Positions 48,602 through 56,885 of a stretch of 64,000 bases of DNA are shown in pieces (position 1 is the first letter of the stretch; the number at the start of each line of letters is the position of its first letter). Position numbers and translations under genes: made by a program. A model generated the notes under the pieces. The model worked only from the letters and a program-made list of their open reading frames with translations. It was not told the origin of the DNA and did no database searches. The stretch lies in the NCBI GenBank assembly GCA_035606695.1, contig DATNEW010000020.1, positions 124,001 through 188,000 of the forward strand, written 5' to 3'. The stretch is from Gemmatimonadaceae bacterium. GTDB lineage: Bacteria > Gemmatimonadota > Gemmatimonadetes > Gemmatimonadales > Gemmatimonadaceae.

Positions 48602-49624
48602 ATGATCCAGCGGTTCATCCTCTCCGCATCCCTCCTCGGATGTGCGGCGGTGCTCGGCTGCGCCGGCGATTCTCCGTCGGAGGTGGCCTCGGGGCTTCCG
48701 CCGGGCGACGGTGTATTCACCGCGTCGCCGCTCGACACGATCGTTCAGATCGCGCCGTTGGGCGGCCTCACACCGCCCGCGCAGACGATTCCGGCGAACC
48801 ACATCTATCTGGCGGCGGTCCCGACCTCCGCCGAGTGTCCGCCCACCTGCGATCTTACCCCGCGGCGGATTTACGCGCCCGGCGGCGGCACGGTCGAACG
48901 CATCGAGACCTACAATCCGGACAGCAAGATCACCGTCCGGATGACGTCGACGTTCAGCTACTACATCGATCACATCGTGCTCGATCCCGCGATCGCGGAG
49001 CGCGCGGTCGTCACGGCGGGACAGAAACTCGGTACAACGTTGTCGAACGGCTACGGGCTCGACCTGGGCGTCGTGAACGAGAATCACGTGAACGCCGGAT
49101 TCGTCGCGCCGAATCGCTACCCGCAGGAAACGCTGGACGCGGACGCGCCGCTCAAGTACTTCGTCGAACCGCTGCGCACCCACCTGTATGCGCACGTCCT
49201 GCGACTCGGCTCCGATCTTGACGGTCGCATCGACTACGACGTGCGCGGCCGCCTCAGCGGAAACTGGTTTCTCGACGGTATGGCGACGGACGCGTCGAGC
49301 AGCGCGCCGGAGCAGGGTGATAAACAACTCTCATTCGCGTTCGATGCCTACGATCCGTCGCAGGCGCGCATCTCGGTCGGCGGCCAGCTCGCGCAGTCCG
49401 GCGTGTTCGGCATCGCGGCGGGCGATCCTTCCTTTGGCAGCATCGCGGTCGGTCAGGGCATCACGACGCTTCACCTGACGCGCCAGGGCGGGGGCGGCAC
49501 GCTGGTCAACGCCGGCGTGTTGATGGTCGACCTCCTGGCCGAGGATCGCGTGCGGGTGGAAATGTTCCCGAACGCGACGAGCCGCCAGGACTTCACCGCG
49601 GCCGCCCGGTTCTATCGCAGGTAG
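48602..49624 (+). CDS. Lipoprotein with degenerate M23-like domain
   Basis: A 340-residue lipoprotein with lipobox AVLGCAG (Cys near 20). Residues about 55-160 have the strand order of an M23/LytM domain (RRIYAPGGGTVERIETY, then YYIDHIVLDPAIAERAVVTAGQKLGTTLSNGYGLDLGVVN), but the zinc-binding HxxxD and HxH motifs are absent, so it cannot be an active peptidase of that type. Two cysteines (ECPPTC near 76-80) may pair. The C-terminal 130 residues are beta-rich without a recognised family. The ATG at 48602 is 48 bases from the divergent S9 peptidase gene, so they may share a promoter region. A degenerate LytM domain may bind rather than cut its target; this is inference. Confidence 0.75.
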   Translation: MIQRFILSASLLGCAAVLGCAGDSPSEVASGLPPGDGVFTASPLDTIVQIAPLGGLTPPAQTIPANHIYLAAVPTSAECPPTCDLTPRRIYAPGGGTVERIETYNPDSKITVRMTSTFSYYIDHIVLDPAIAERAVVTAGQKLGTTLSNGYGLDLGVVNENHVNAGFVAPNRYPQETLDADAPLKYFVEPLRTHLYAHVLRLGSDLDGRIDYDVRGRLSGNWFLDGMATDASSSAPEQGDKQLSFAFDAYDPSQARISVGGQLAQSGVFGIAAGDPSFGSIAVGQGITTLHLTRQGGGGTLVNAGVLMVDLLAEDRVRVEMFPNATSRQDFTAAARFYRR

Positions 49625-49713
49625 TAGAGGCACTAGAGGAAGTAGAGGCACCGACGCAACGCCCACCGCTCGCTGGTGTACTACATCCCAGCGACAACCG
49701 AGGGAGGTCTCAC

Positions 49714-49944
49714 ATGTCAAAGTTTCGTTTTTCCGTGAATGGGATCGATTCCCGTCAGGAAGGAATCATCGAGAGCGAGTCGTTTACGGCCGCGGTCGAC
49801 GCACTCGGCCAGCACGTGTCCGTTCAAACGGGTGACATGCTCGAGATTGGCGTCCACGGTTTTCCTCCGATGCGGTACGAATGCGTCGGCGAGATCATGG
49901 CCGGCCATCCGGTCTGGCGTCCGTCGCGGCAGCTGGCGGCGTAG
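49714..49944 (+). CDS. Small protein of unknown function (76 aa)
   Basis: A 76-residue soluble protein without signal peptide or membrane segment. A strong ribosome-binding site (GGGAGG, seven bases before the ATG) and sensible composition support a real gene. It begins KFRFSVNGIDSRQEGIIESE and contains an alternating pattern compatible with a small beta-alpha-beta fold, ending VWRPSRQLAA. I do not recognise the family. It stands alone between the lipoprotein gene (90 bases upstream) and the convergent DUF72 gene, with a short dispersed repeat after its stop. Confidence 0.72.
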   Translation: MSKFRFSVNGIDSRQEGIIESESFTAAVDALGQHVSVQTGDMLEIGVHGFPPMRYECVGEIMAGHPVWRPSRQLAA

Positions 49945-49954
49945 CCGACCCCGT

Positions 49955-49980
49955 GCCATCCTTGGCTCGCTCAGGATGAC
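49955..49980. repeat. Short copy of the GCTCAGGATGAC repeat
   Basis: GCCATCCTTGGCTCGCTCAGGATGAC is a compact member of the dispersed family. Read on the minus strand it contains TCATCCTGA, which supplies the last two codons and the stop of the DUF72 gene. Only the pieces quoted here were compared by eye. Confidence 0.75.
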
Positions 49981-50963
49981 GTTGCAATGAGACCCGCCAT
50001 CTCCAGCGCGTTCACGGCCCCGTAGTTCGCATAACAATTGTTGAACACCACGTGCACGCGCTCGGCTTCTTCAGCGAGCTCGAGAATGAGTGACAGCCAC
50101 TCCTCGAGCTCGCTGTCGTCGTAGAGATACCTGTACTTCTCCGCGACGGTCGCCTCGCGCGCGCCCCACAGCTCACTCCGGCGACCATGCAGCCGCACGA
50201 GTGCTAGCTCCGGATTGGTGATCGCCGGAGCGATCGGCATGCTCGTCGGCGTCCCGGGAGGCGTGTCGGCGACGACGTAAGTCATTTCGAGATCGCTCAA
50301 CAACGACCACAATCGTTCGCGGAGCCGAGTCTCGAGCCATGACGGATGCCGAAACTCGATGGCGATCGGCAAGTCGCCCAGGTGTTCGCGAACTCGCGCG
50401 AGCATCGCCGGCGTGGACTTGTTCGGTTGAATCCAGGGCGCGAACTGCAGCAGGACCGCGCCCAGCTTGCCCGATTCGTCGAGGGGTTCGATCGCGCGCC
50501 GAAACTGGCGCCACACTTCGTCGCGCAGCTCCCTGGGCAAATCCTTCGCGTACACGCGAGTGGACGCCGCGAGCGCGGGCGGAAGCTCATCGCGAATCGA
50601 TCGCGGAAGCCGTGCGACGTCCGTCGCATGGCCGGTCATGAGCGCGTGTGCCTTCACGTTGAACACGAAATCGCGCGGTGTGCGCTCGACCCAGTTCTCG
50701 ACGACGCGCACGTCGGGAATGGCGTAGAAGCCCATGTCGGCTTCGACCAGCGAAAACTGCGAGGCGTAATGTTTGAGTCGCGCTTCGGGAGTCTTTGCGT
50801 CGGCGGGATAGAAGACGCCCGCCGCGGTGAGCGTCTTGTCGGTCCAGCCGGCGGTCCCGACGCGGATCTCCGCGCCGCGGCGCCGGAGCGGCTCGGCGGC
50901 GCCGTGCACGGGCCGCCGGGCCACCGCGGCCAGCGCGCCGGGGTCGTGCGTCACGTCGGTCAT
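49971..50963 (-). CDS. DUF72 (YecE-like) protein
   Basis: A 330-residue cytoplasmic protein of the DUF72 family, a TIM-barrel family of unknown function. Typical features are IRVGTAGWTDKTL at the start of the domain (near 33), LKHYASQFSLVEADMGFYAIP (near 65), LGAVLLQFAPW (near 165), IAIEFRHPSW (near 200) and the C-terminal VFNNCYANYGAVNALEM. The first 30 residues are an arginine-rich extension not usual for the family, so the true start may lie further in. The stop codon comes from a dispersed repeat. The divergent PadR gene is 81 bases away, across a long palindrome. Confidence 0.9.
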   Translation of the reverse strand: MTDVTHDPGALAAVARRPVHGAAEPLRRRGAEIRVGTAGWTDKTLTAAGVFYPADAKTPEARLKHYASQFSLVEADMGFYAIPDVRVVENWVERTPRDFVFNVKAHALMTGHATDVARLPRSIRDELPPALAASTRVYAKDLPRELRDEVWRQFRRAIEPLDESGKLGAVLLQFAPWIQPNKSTPAMLARVREHLGDLPIAIEFRHPSWLETRLRERLWSLLSDLEMTYVVADTPPGTPTSMPIAPAITNPELALVRLHGRRSELWGAREATVAEKYRYLYDDSELEEWLSLILELAEEAERVHVVFNNCYANYGAVNALEMAGLIATSS

Positions 50964-50993
50964 GCAACTCTCTGGGCATTGGCGGTGTCGAAG

Positions 50994-51023
50994 CCTAAGA
51001 ACCTTAGACCTAAGGTTCTTAGG
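50994..51023. promoter_or_regulatory. 30-bp palindrome upstream of padR, candidate operator
   Basis: CCTAAGAACCTTAG (50994-51007) and its exact inverted copy (51010-51023) flank a two-base centre. Each arm itself holds a CCTAAG/CTTAGG pair. The palindrome ends 21 bases before the PadR ATG and lies in the divergent gap with DUF72. It is the natural candidate for the PadR binding site. Confidence 0.65.
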
Positions 51024-51044
51024 TTAACCCTGACCGGACCGCCC

Positions 51045-51401
51045 ATGGCCGCCTCCGACGTCGATCTCGTTCGCGGAACGCTCGACCTTCTCATCCTCAA
51101 GACGCTCTCCTGGGGACCGATGCACGGCCTCGCCGTGCTGCGCTGGATCGAGAACGTCACGCGCGATCAGCTCCAGATCGAAGAAGGCGCGCTGTATCCC
51201 GCGCTGCACCGCATGGAAGAAAAAGGGTGGCTCGACGCCGATTGGGGCTACACCGAGCGCAATCGCAAGGCCAAGTTCTATCGCCTCACCGCCCGCGGAC
51301 GCAAGCACCTCGCCGACGAACTCACGCGCTGGCAGCGATACACCAGCGTCGTTGGACTCATCATCGCCGCGCGCGGGGCCGGCGCGGGCGCCGCGCGATG
51401 A
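51045..51401 (+). CDS. PadR-family transcriptional regulator
   Basis: A 118-residue winged-helix protein. The PadR signature runs through LVRGTLDLLILKTLSWGPMHGLAV (near 7-30), IEEGALYPALHRMEEKGWLDADW (near 46-68) and FYRLTARGRKHLADEL (near 80-95). PadR proteins of this short type commonly precede ADOP permeases in Acidobacteriota and Gemmatimonadota and are thought to regulate them. ATG 51045 is chosen because the domain begins a few residues later; no strong ribosome-binding site is visible. Its stop overlaps the ADOP start by four bases, and a 30-bp palindrome stands just upstream, suggesting autoregulation of the two-gene operon. Confidence 0.95.
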   Translation: MAASDVDLVRGTLDLLILKTLSWGPMHGLAVLRWIENVTRDQLQIEEGALYPALHRMEEKGWLDADWGYTERNRKAKFYRLTARGRKHLADELTRWQRYTSVVGLIIAARGAGAGAAR

Positions 51402-54106
51402 AACGCGTCTTCCGGCTGCCCGGCTCCCGCGGGCGCATCGAGCACGAGCTCGACGACGAGCTGCACTTCCATCTCGAGGGCCGCGTCGAGGAGCTCATGG
51501 AGCGCGAGCACCTCTCTCGCGACGAAGCGGAACGCGAAGCCCGCCGCCGCTTCGGCGACTACGACACCTACCGCCGCGAAGCCCGCGACATCGACGAACG
51601 CACACAACGGGGACGAAATCGGATGGAGCTCTTCGACACGTTTCGCCGCGAGATTCCGCACGCCGCCCGCGTGCTCATTCGCAACCCGGCCTTCTCGCTC
51701 ATCGCCTTCATCACGCTCGCCGTCGGCATCGGCGCGACGACCGCGATCTACACGGTACTCGACGCCGTCGCGCTGCGGCCGCTCGCCTATCGTGACGCCG
51801 ATCGGCTCGTGTCCGTGCTGCATCCCGTCACCGTGCCCGGCAACGGTGAATCGACGTGGGGACTGTCGGCCGGCGGCTACTTCTTTTTCCGTTCTCGCAA
51901 CCATTCGTTCGAGAACCTCGGCGTGTACAACACCGGCGACGTGATCGTTGCCGACGGCAATAGCGACCCCGCACCGGCACGTGCCGCCTGGGCCACCGCG
52001 ACGTTGTTTCCAACGCTGCGCGCGCACGCCGCGCTCGGACACCTCATCGATTCCACCGACGACGTTCCCGGCGCCCCGCCGGTCGTCGTGCTCAGTAACG
52101 AATACTGGCAGCGTCACTTCGGCGGCGACCGCTCCATCATTGGCCGCATGTTCCAGATTGGACTCACGAGTTATCAAATCGTCGGCGTGGCCGAGCCGGG
52201 GCTGTCGCTGCCAAAGCCTGGCGCGTTTGGTTCGACCAACGATCTCGCGTCGTTCGGCGTCGATCTCTGGTTCCCCGAGCAGCTGCATCCGAACGGGCCA
52301 TTTTACAATTCGCATCCCTACTCCGGCATCGCCCGGCTCAAGCCCGGCGCGACCGTCGAGTCGGCGCAGCGCGATCTCGTTACGCTCATGCGCGAATTTC
52401 CCCAGCGCATGCCGCTGGCGTACAAAGATGGGTTCATCAAGCGCTTCAACTTCCGCGTGAGTGTGAAGCCGCTGCGCGACGAGATGCTCGGTCCGACGCT
52501 CGCGCGCACGTTGTGGGTGCTGTTCGCCGCGGTGGGCGTCGTCCTGCTCATCGCGTGCGCCAACGTCGCCAATCTCTTTCTCGTTCGCATCGAGTCGCGC
52601 CGGCGCGAATCCGCGATCCGCACCGCGCTCGGCGCCGACCGCGCGCACATGGCCGTGCATTACCTGAGCGAGAGCTTGCTGTTGTCCCTTGCCGCCGGTG
52701 TCGCCGGAATTCTGATCGCACGCGTTGCCCTCGGTGCGCTGCTCGCTATCGCGCCAACGAGCGTTCCACGGCTTGCGACCGTGCACGTGGATCCGGCCTC
52801 CGTGCTCATCGCGCTCGCGTTGTCGCTGACTGCGGGTTTGGTCTTCGGTTTGATCCCGATCGGGCGTACGACCCTCGACGTCAGCACGCTGCGCGACGGT
52901 GCACGAGGCGCGACCGCGTCGCCGACGCAACGGACCATTCGCGACGCGCTCGTCGTCACGCAGACGGCACTGGCGCTCGTGCTACTCGCCGCGGCGGGCC
53001 TGATGCTGCGCAGCTTCACGAATCTGCGTCATGTGAAATCGGGCCTCGATCCCAACGGTGTGCTGACGTTCACCACCGTGCTTCCGCGATCGCAATACGA
53101 CTCGCTCAGCAAGGTTGAGGCGTTTCAGCGCGAGTTCTACGACCGCGTGGCCGCGATACCGGGAGTGAAGACCGTCGGCACCGTCACCGATCTTCCGCTG
53201 CAAGACTACGGCGTGGGATGCACGAGCGTCGTGGCCGAGGGAAAATCGTATGCGGAAGACGACAAGCCGCCGTGCGTACCGACGCCGTACGTCGGCCCCG
53301 GCTTCTTCGAGTCGATGAGCATTCGCGTCCGCGGTCATGCGCCGCAGTGGAGCGACTTTGCCGGCATCTACGATCGACCCACCGTCGCGGTCGTAACGCA
53401 GGCGCTCGCGAATCGCCTGTGGCCGGGCGAAGATCCAATCGGCAAGGGGATCGCGATCGGCAACGCGCGTGCCGGCTACTATCGCGTGGTCGGCGTCGCG
53501 CCCGAGCTTCGCGCGCACGGCCTGGATCAGCCGCCGAGTGAGATCGTGTTCGCGTCGCGCGTCGGCTCGAGCATGACGTTCACCGTGAAGACGACGAGCG
53601 CGAACCCCAACGAGCTTTTGCCCGCGATTCGCCGCGTGCTGGCCGACATGAATCCGCGCGTCCCAATCCTGGATGTGCGCGACATGCAGTCGGTCGTGGA
53701 CCGTTCGACGTCGCGCACGTCATTCATCATGACGCTGCTCGCGATCGCGGGTTCGCTCGCGTTGCTGCTGAGCGCGGTGGGGATTTACGGCGTCATCTCA
53801 TATCTCGTCGCGCAACGGCGCTCCGAGATCGGCGTGCGCATGGCACTCGGCGCGCGTGTGCCACAGGTTGCCGCGCTCGTACTGGGCCAGTCGATGCGCC
53901 TCGCGGGATTGGGTGTCGCGATCGGGCTGCTCGCTGCACTCGCTGGAACGCGTGCGCTGCGATCGTTGCTGTTCGACGTCAGCCCCACGGATCCGGTCGT
54001 GCTCCTTGGAACGGCCGCAGTGCTGGTGACGATCGCCGCGATCGCGACACTGGCTCCGACGCGGCGGGCGGCGAAGATAGATCCGGTGGAGGCTATGAGG
54101 GCCTAA
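51398..54106 (+). CDS. ADOP-type MacB/FtsX permease with N-terminal regulatory segment
   Basis: A 902-residue membrane protein of the duplicated orphan permease type. The first 95 or so residues are a charged soluble segment (ELDDELHFHLEGRVEELM, DEAEREARRRFGD) found in PadR-linked members. Then come two MacB-like units, each a transmembrane segment, a periplasmic domain and an FtsX core (AFSLIAFITLAVGIGATTAIYTVL near 110; LLSAVGIYGVISYLVAQRRSEIGVRMALG near 790). There is no ATPase in the protein or next to it, hence 'orphan'. Substrate is unknown; MacB relatives export peptides, lipoproteins or antimicrobials. It is convergent with a second ADOP gene across a 214-bp inverted repeat. Confidence 0.92.
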   Translation: MKRVFRLPGSRGRIEHELDDELHFHLEGRVEELMEREHLSRDEAEREARRRFGDYDTYRREARDIDERTQRGRNRMELFDTFRREIPHAARVLIRNPAFSLIAFITLAVGIGATTAIYTVLDAVALRPLAYRDADRLVSVLHPVTVPGNGESTWGLSAGGYFFFRSRNHSFENLGVYNTGDVIVADGNSDPAPARAAWATATLFPTLRAHAALGHLIDSTDDVPGAPPVVVLSNEYWQRHFGGDRSIIGRMFQIGLTSYQIVGVAEPGLSLPKPGAFGSTNDLASFGVDLWFPEQLHPNGPFYNSHPYSGIARLKPGATVESAQRDLVTLMREFPQRMPLAYKDGFIKRFNFRVSVKPLRDEMLGPTLARTLWVLFAAVGVVLLIACANVANLFLVRIESRRRESAIRTALGADRAHMAVHYLSESLLLSLAAGVAGILIARVALGALLAIAPTSVPRLATVHVDPASVLIALALSLTAGLVFGLIPIGRTTLDVSTLRDGARGATASPTQRTIRDALVVTQTALALVLLAAAGLMLRSFTNLRHVKSGLDPNGVLTFTTVLPRSQYDSLSKVEAFQREFYDRVAAIPGVKTVGTVTDLPLQDYGVGCTSVVAEGKSYAEDDKPPCVPTPYVGPGFFESMSIRVRGHAPQWSDFAGIYDRPTVAVVTQALANRLWPGEDPIGKGIAIGNARAGYYRVVGVAPELRAHGLDQPPSEIVFASRVGSSMTFTVKTTSANPNELLPAIRRVLADMNPRVPILDVRDMQSVVDRSTSRTSFIMTLLAIAGSLALLLSAVGIYGVISYLVAQRRSEIGVRMALGARVPQVAALVLGQSMRLAGLGVAIGLLAALAGTRALRSLLFDVSPTDPVVLLGTAAVLVTIAAIATLAPTRRAAKIDPVEAMRA

Positions 54107-54111
54107 ACGGT

Positions 54112-54325
54112 ACCACGGAACACTTCTGACGTACACGGACCGGCACGGAGACGGCGTTTGAACTGTGAGTACCGACGTTTCAATTCGAATGCCTTTTAGA
54201 ACACCCGGGATGTTCCGCGAATCGAAGCATCCCAAGGGTGTTCTAAGAAAGTCATTAAACAGCAGTCAACTGCCGTTCACGCCGTCTCCGTGCCGGTCCG
54301 CACTTGTCCGACGTCCGTCCGTGGT
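54112..54325. repeat. Nested long inverted repeat between two ADOP genes
   Basis: The outer ends ACCACGGA (54112-54119) and TCCGTGGT (54318-54325) are exact inverses. CGGACCGGCACGGAGACGGC (from 54136, 21 bp) is matched exactly at 54280-54300. Inside, TAGAACACCC (54197-54206) pairs with GGGTGTTCTA (54236-54245) and GGGATG (54207-54212) with CATCCC (54228-54233). It fills almost the whole gap between the two convergent permease genes. Confidence 0.88.
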
Positions 54326-54332
54326 AAGCTCT

Positions 54333-56786
54333 TTACTCGGCTCTCAGCGCAACGAGCGGATCTACGTGCGCCGCCCGCAGTGCCGGAACCCAACTCGCGA
54401 GAGACGCTACTACGAGCAGCACAACGGCGACAACCGTGTAAGTCAGCGGGTCCGATGACGTCACGCCGTAGAGCACACCCTGCATCAAGCGCGTGAGTAT
54501 CAGTGCGCCCACAAGGCCCACCACCACGCCAACACTGGCCAACGTCAGTCCGCGTCCAACCACCATCCCCAGCACATCACGAGACTGCGCCCCGAGCGCC
54601 ACGCGCACTCCAATCTCGCGCGTCCGCTGATTCACGAGATACGACAGCACGCCGTACAACCCGAGCGCGCCGAGCACGAGTCCGATCGCGCCGAAGATGC
54701 CCAGCAACACGGTCAACAGTCGTGGCCGTGCGACCGCGACGCCAATTGCTTCGTCCATCGTGAACGCGCTCGTGAACGTCTGCTGTGGATCGACCGTGCG
54801 AATGGCGTCCTCGACGCGCTTGATCATCGCCGCGGGATCGCCCTGCGTGCGCACGACGAGATTGGTCTTCACACGAAAGACCTGATACACACTCGCGTAG
54901 ATGCGCGGTGTCGGTGTCTCATCCACGGATTCCTGCCGCACGTCGCCAACGACACCGACGATCGCATAGTGTGACGAGTCGCCGAACGAGACCATCTGCC
55001 CAATCGGATTCGCGCCGCCGAGATACTTCTTCGCGAACGCCTGATTCACCACGAACACCACCGGCGCTCCCGCGCGATCCTGCTGCGACAGATCGCGTCC
55101 GGCGATGAGCGGAATGCCCATCGCGTTGAAGAAGCCGTCGCTCGTGAACATCATCGTTGCCGAGGGACGCTTGTCGGCCGGTACGCCGCTCATCCCCGGC
55201 GGGACGAGCGGGACCGTCTCGCCGTCGCCGTGAAACGGCAAATCGCGAACGGCGCCCGCGGCGATCACACCAGGAACGCCGCGCACCTTCTCGAGCATTT
55301 GCCGATATGTCTCTCGCATGTCAGGTCCTGTCGCGTGCCGCGCGGTGTTGATGCTGTAATTGAGCGCGACGCGATGGTCCGGATGAAATCCGAGATCGAT
55401 CCGCAACAGCTTGACGAAACTCCGCGTCATCAGCCCCGCGCCGCACACGAGAATCATCGCAAGCGCCACTTCGGCCACGACGAGTGTGTTGCGTAACCCG
55501 CCGCCCGCGCTGGTGCTGCCGCGCGTACCTTCGCGCAGCGATTGCTGAAGCTCCGGTGACGACGCGCGAATCGCCGGCACCAGACCGAATGCGATACCCG
55601 TCACGATCGACAATCCAAACGTGAATGCAAGGACGCGAGCATCGAGGCCGACGTCTTCGGCGCGCGGCAACTGGCCCGACGCGAGTTGCACGAGCAATCT
55701 TCCGCCAACCTGCGCGATGATCACGCCGAGCACACCGCCGATGAGCGCCAGGACCAGGCTCTCGGTGAAGAGTTGCCCCACGATTCGCCCGCGCTCGGCG
55801 CCGAGTGCGGAGCGAATGGCGATCTCTCGCTCACGTGTCGTCGCGCGCGCGAGCATCAAGCTCGCGAGGTTGACCGCGGTGATGAGCAGCACGAAGCCGA
55901 CCGCGCCGAGCAGCACGAGGAGCGTCGTGCGCACTTTGCCGACGAGCGAGTCCCGCAGCGGAGCGACGTCCGCCGCGCCGAGATTCTTGTTCTCGGGATA
56001 CTGCTCGGCCAAGCCGCGCGTGATCGCGTTCATTTCGGCGTACGCCTGAGCCACGGTTTGGCCAGGCCCGAGCCGCGCGACGACGTTGAGTGTTCGCACG
56101 GGACGTATGCGTGGAATCGCGTCGTCGGGAATGGTCGAGAACGGAATGAACATCTCGACCTGCGGCGCGGGAAAACGAAATGTCGGCGGCATCACGCCGA
56201 CGATCTCGTACGAATGGCCGCCGAGTGTAACGCGTCGCCCGACGACCGCGCGGTCGCCGCCAAACTCTCGCTTCCAGAAATCGTTGCTGAGCACCACGAG
56301 GCGGTCGTTCGCGCCGCGCACCATCTCGTCGTCGCGCGGTACGCGGCCGAGTTGCGGCGCAACGCCGAGTGTTGCCCAGAAGCCGGGCGTGATGAACGCG
56401 GCGTCGATGCGCTGCGGCGCGCCGATGCCCGTGAGATCGGTGCCACTCATGCCTTCGGCGTAGAAGTAGCCGCCCATGTCGGTAATGGATCGACGGCGGG
56501 CGCGCCAATCGTCGAGGTTCACGGCCGACACGACGCCGCGCTCGGGCGTACCGTCCGAGTTGTACACCTGCCACACGCGAACCAGGCGTTCGGGATCTCT
56601 GAATGGCAGTGGCTTGAGTAGGACGCCGTTCACGACGCTGAAGATCGCGCTGTTCATGCCGATGCCGATCGCGAGCGTCAATACAGCGACCAACGTGAAT
56701 GCGGGGTTCTTCCGCAGCGTGCGCATCGCGAACTTCACATCCTGCCCGAAGGCCTCGGCTCGGTTGTGCCACGTCGGTTGATGCAT
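54333..56786 (-). CDS. ADOP-type MacB/FtsX permease without N-terminal extension
   Basis: An 817-residue membrane protein with two MacB-like units (FAMRTLRKNPAFTLVAVLTLAIGIGMNSAIFSVV near 17-50; FtsX core with LMLARATTREREIAIRSALGAERGRIVGQLF near 310-340; second FtsX core near 700-800 with YGVLSYLVNQRTREIGVRVALG). It is related to the convergent gene but lacks the charged N-terminal segment, and no PadR gene is adjacent. There is no ATPase partner in the window. The ATG at 56786 has GGGGA five bases upstream; a TTG at 56801 is possible. Upstream lies a 13-bp inverted repeat around an AT-rich -10-like region, a likely regulator site. Confidence 0.92.
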   Translation of the reverse strand: MHQPTWHNRAEAFGQDVKFAMRTLRKNPAFTLVAVLTLAIGIGMNSAIFSVVNGVLLKPLPFRDPERLVRVWQVYNSDGTPERGVVSAVNLDDWRARRRSITDMGGYFYAEGMSGTDLTGIGAPQRIDAAFITPGFWATLGVAPQLGRVPRDDEMVRGANDRLVVLSNDFWKREFGGDRAVVGRRVTLGGHSYEIVGVMPPTFRFPAPQVEMFIPFSTIPDDAIPRIRPVRTLNVVARLGPGQTVAQAYAEMNAITRGLAEQYPENKNLGAADVAPLRDSLVGKVRTTLLVLLGAVGFVLLITAVNLASLMLARATTREREIAIRSALGAERGRIVGQLFTESLVLALIGGVLGVIIAQVGGRLLVQLASGQLPRAEDVGLDARVLAFTFGLSIVTGIAFGLVPAIRASSPELQQSLREGTRGSTSAGGGLRNTLVVAEVALAMILVCGAGLMTRSFVKLLRIDLGFHPDHRVALNYSINTARHATGPDMRETYRQMLEKVRGVPGVIAAGAVRDLPFHGDGETVPLVPPGMSGVPADKRPSATMMFTSDGFFNAMGIPLIAGRDLSQQDRAGAPVVFVVNQAFAKKYLGGANPIGQMVSFGDSSHYAIVGVVGDVRQESVDETPTPRIYASVYQVFRVKTNLVVRTQGDPAAMIKRVEDAIRTVDPQQTFTSAFTMDEAIGVAVARPRLLTVLLGIFGAIGLVLGALGLYGVLSYLVNQRTREIGVRVALGAQSRDVLGMVVGRGLTLASVGVVVGLVGALILTRLMQGVLYGVTSSDPLTYTVVAVVLLVVASLASWVPALRAAHVDPLVALRAE

Positions 56787-56807
56787 TGCGTCCCCGCTCA
56801 ATGTTGA

Positions 56808-56849
56808 AATTTCAGCATGCCTCCATAATATGGCGCGCGTGCTGAAATT
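56808..56849 (-). promoter_or_regulatory. Inverted repeat around a putative promoter of the second ADOP gene
   Basis: AATTTCAGCATGC (56808-56820) and GCGTGCTGAAATT (56837-56849) are inverted copies with one mismatch. The spacer contains CCATATTATGG on the minus strand, with TATTAT as a possible -10, about 40 bases before the ATG. Confidence 0.5.
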
Positions 56850-56885
56850 ACCGCATCAATACATGTAAGGGATTTGTATGGTCAC

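Noticed and set aside
51278-52930. Minus-strand frame (550 codons) opposite padR and the ADOP gene
   Set aside because: It spans two real genes on the other strand, including their overlap, which is implausible for a real gene.
54107-54332. Insertion sequence or transposon remnant
   Set aside because: There is no transposase frame and no flanking target duplication that I can see; the arms are centred between gene ends, so a hairpin element explains it better.
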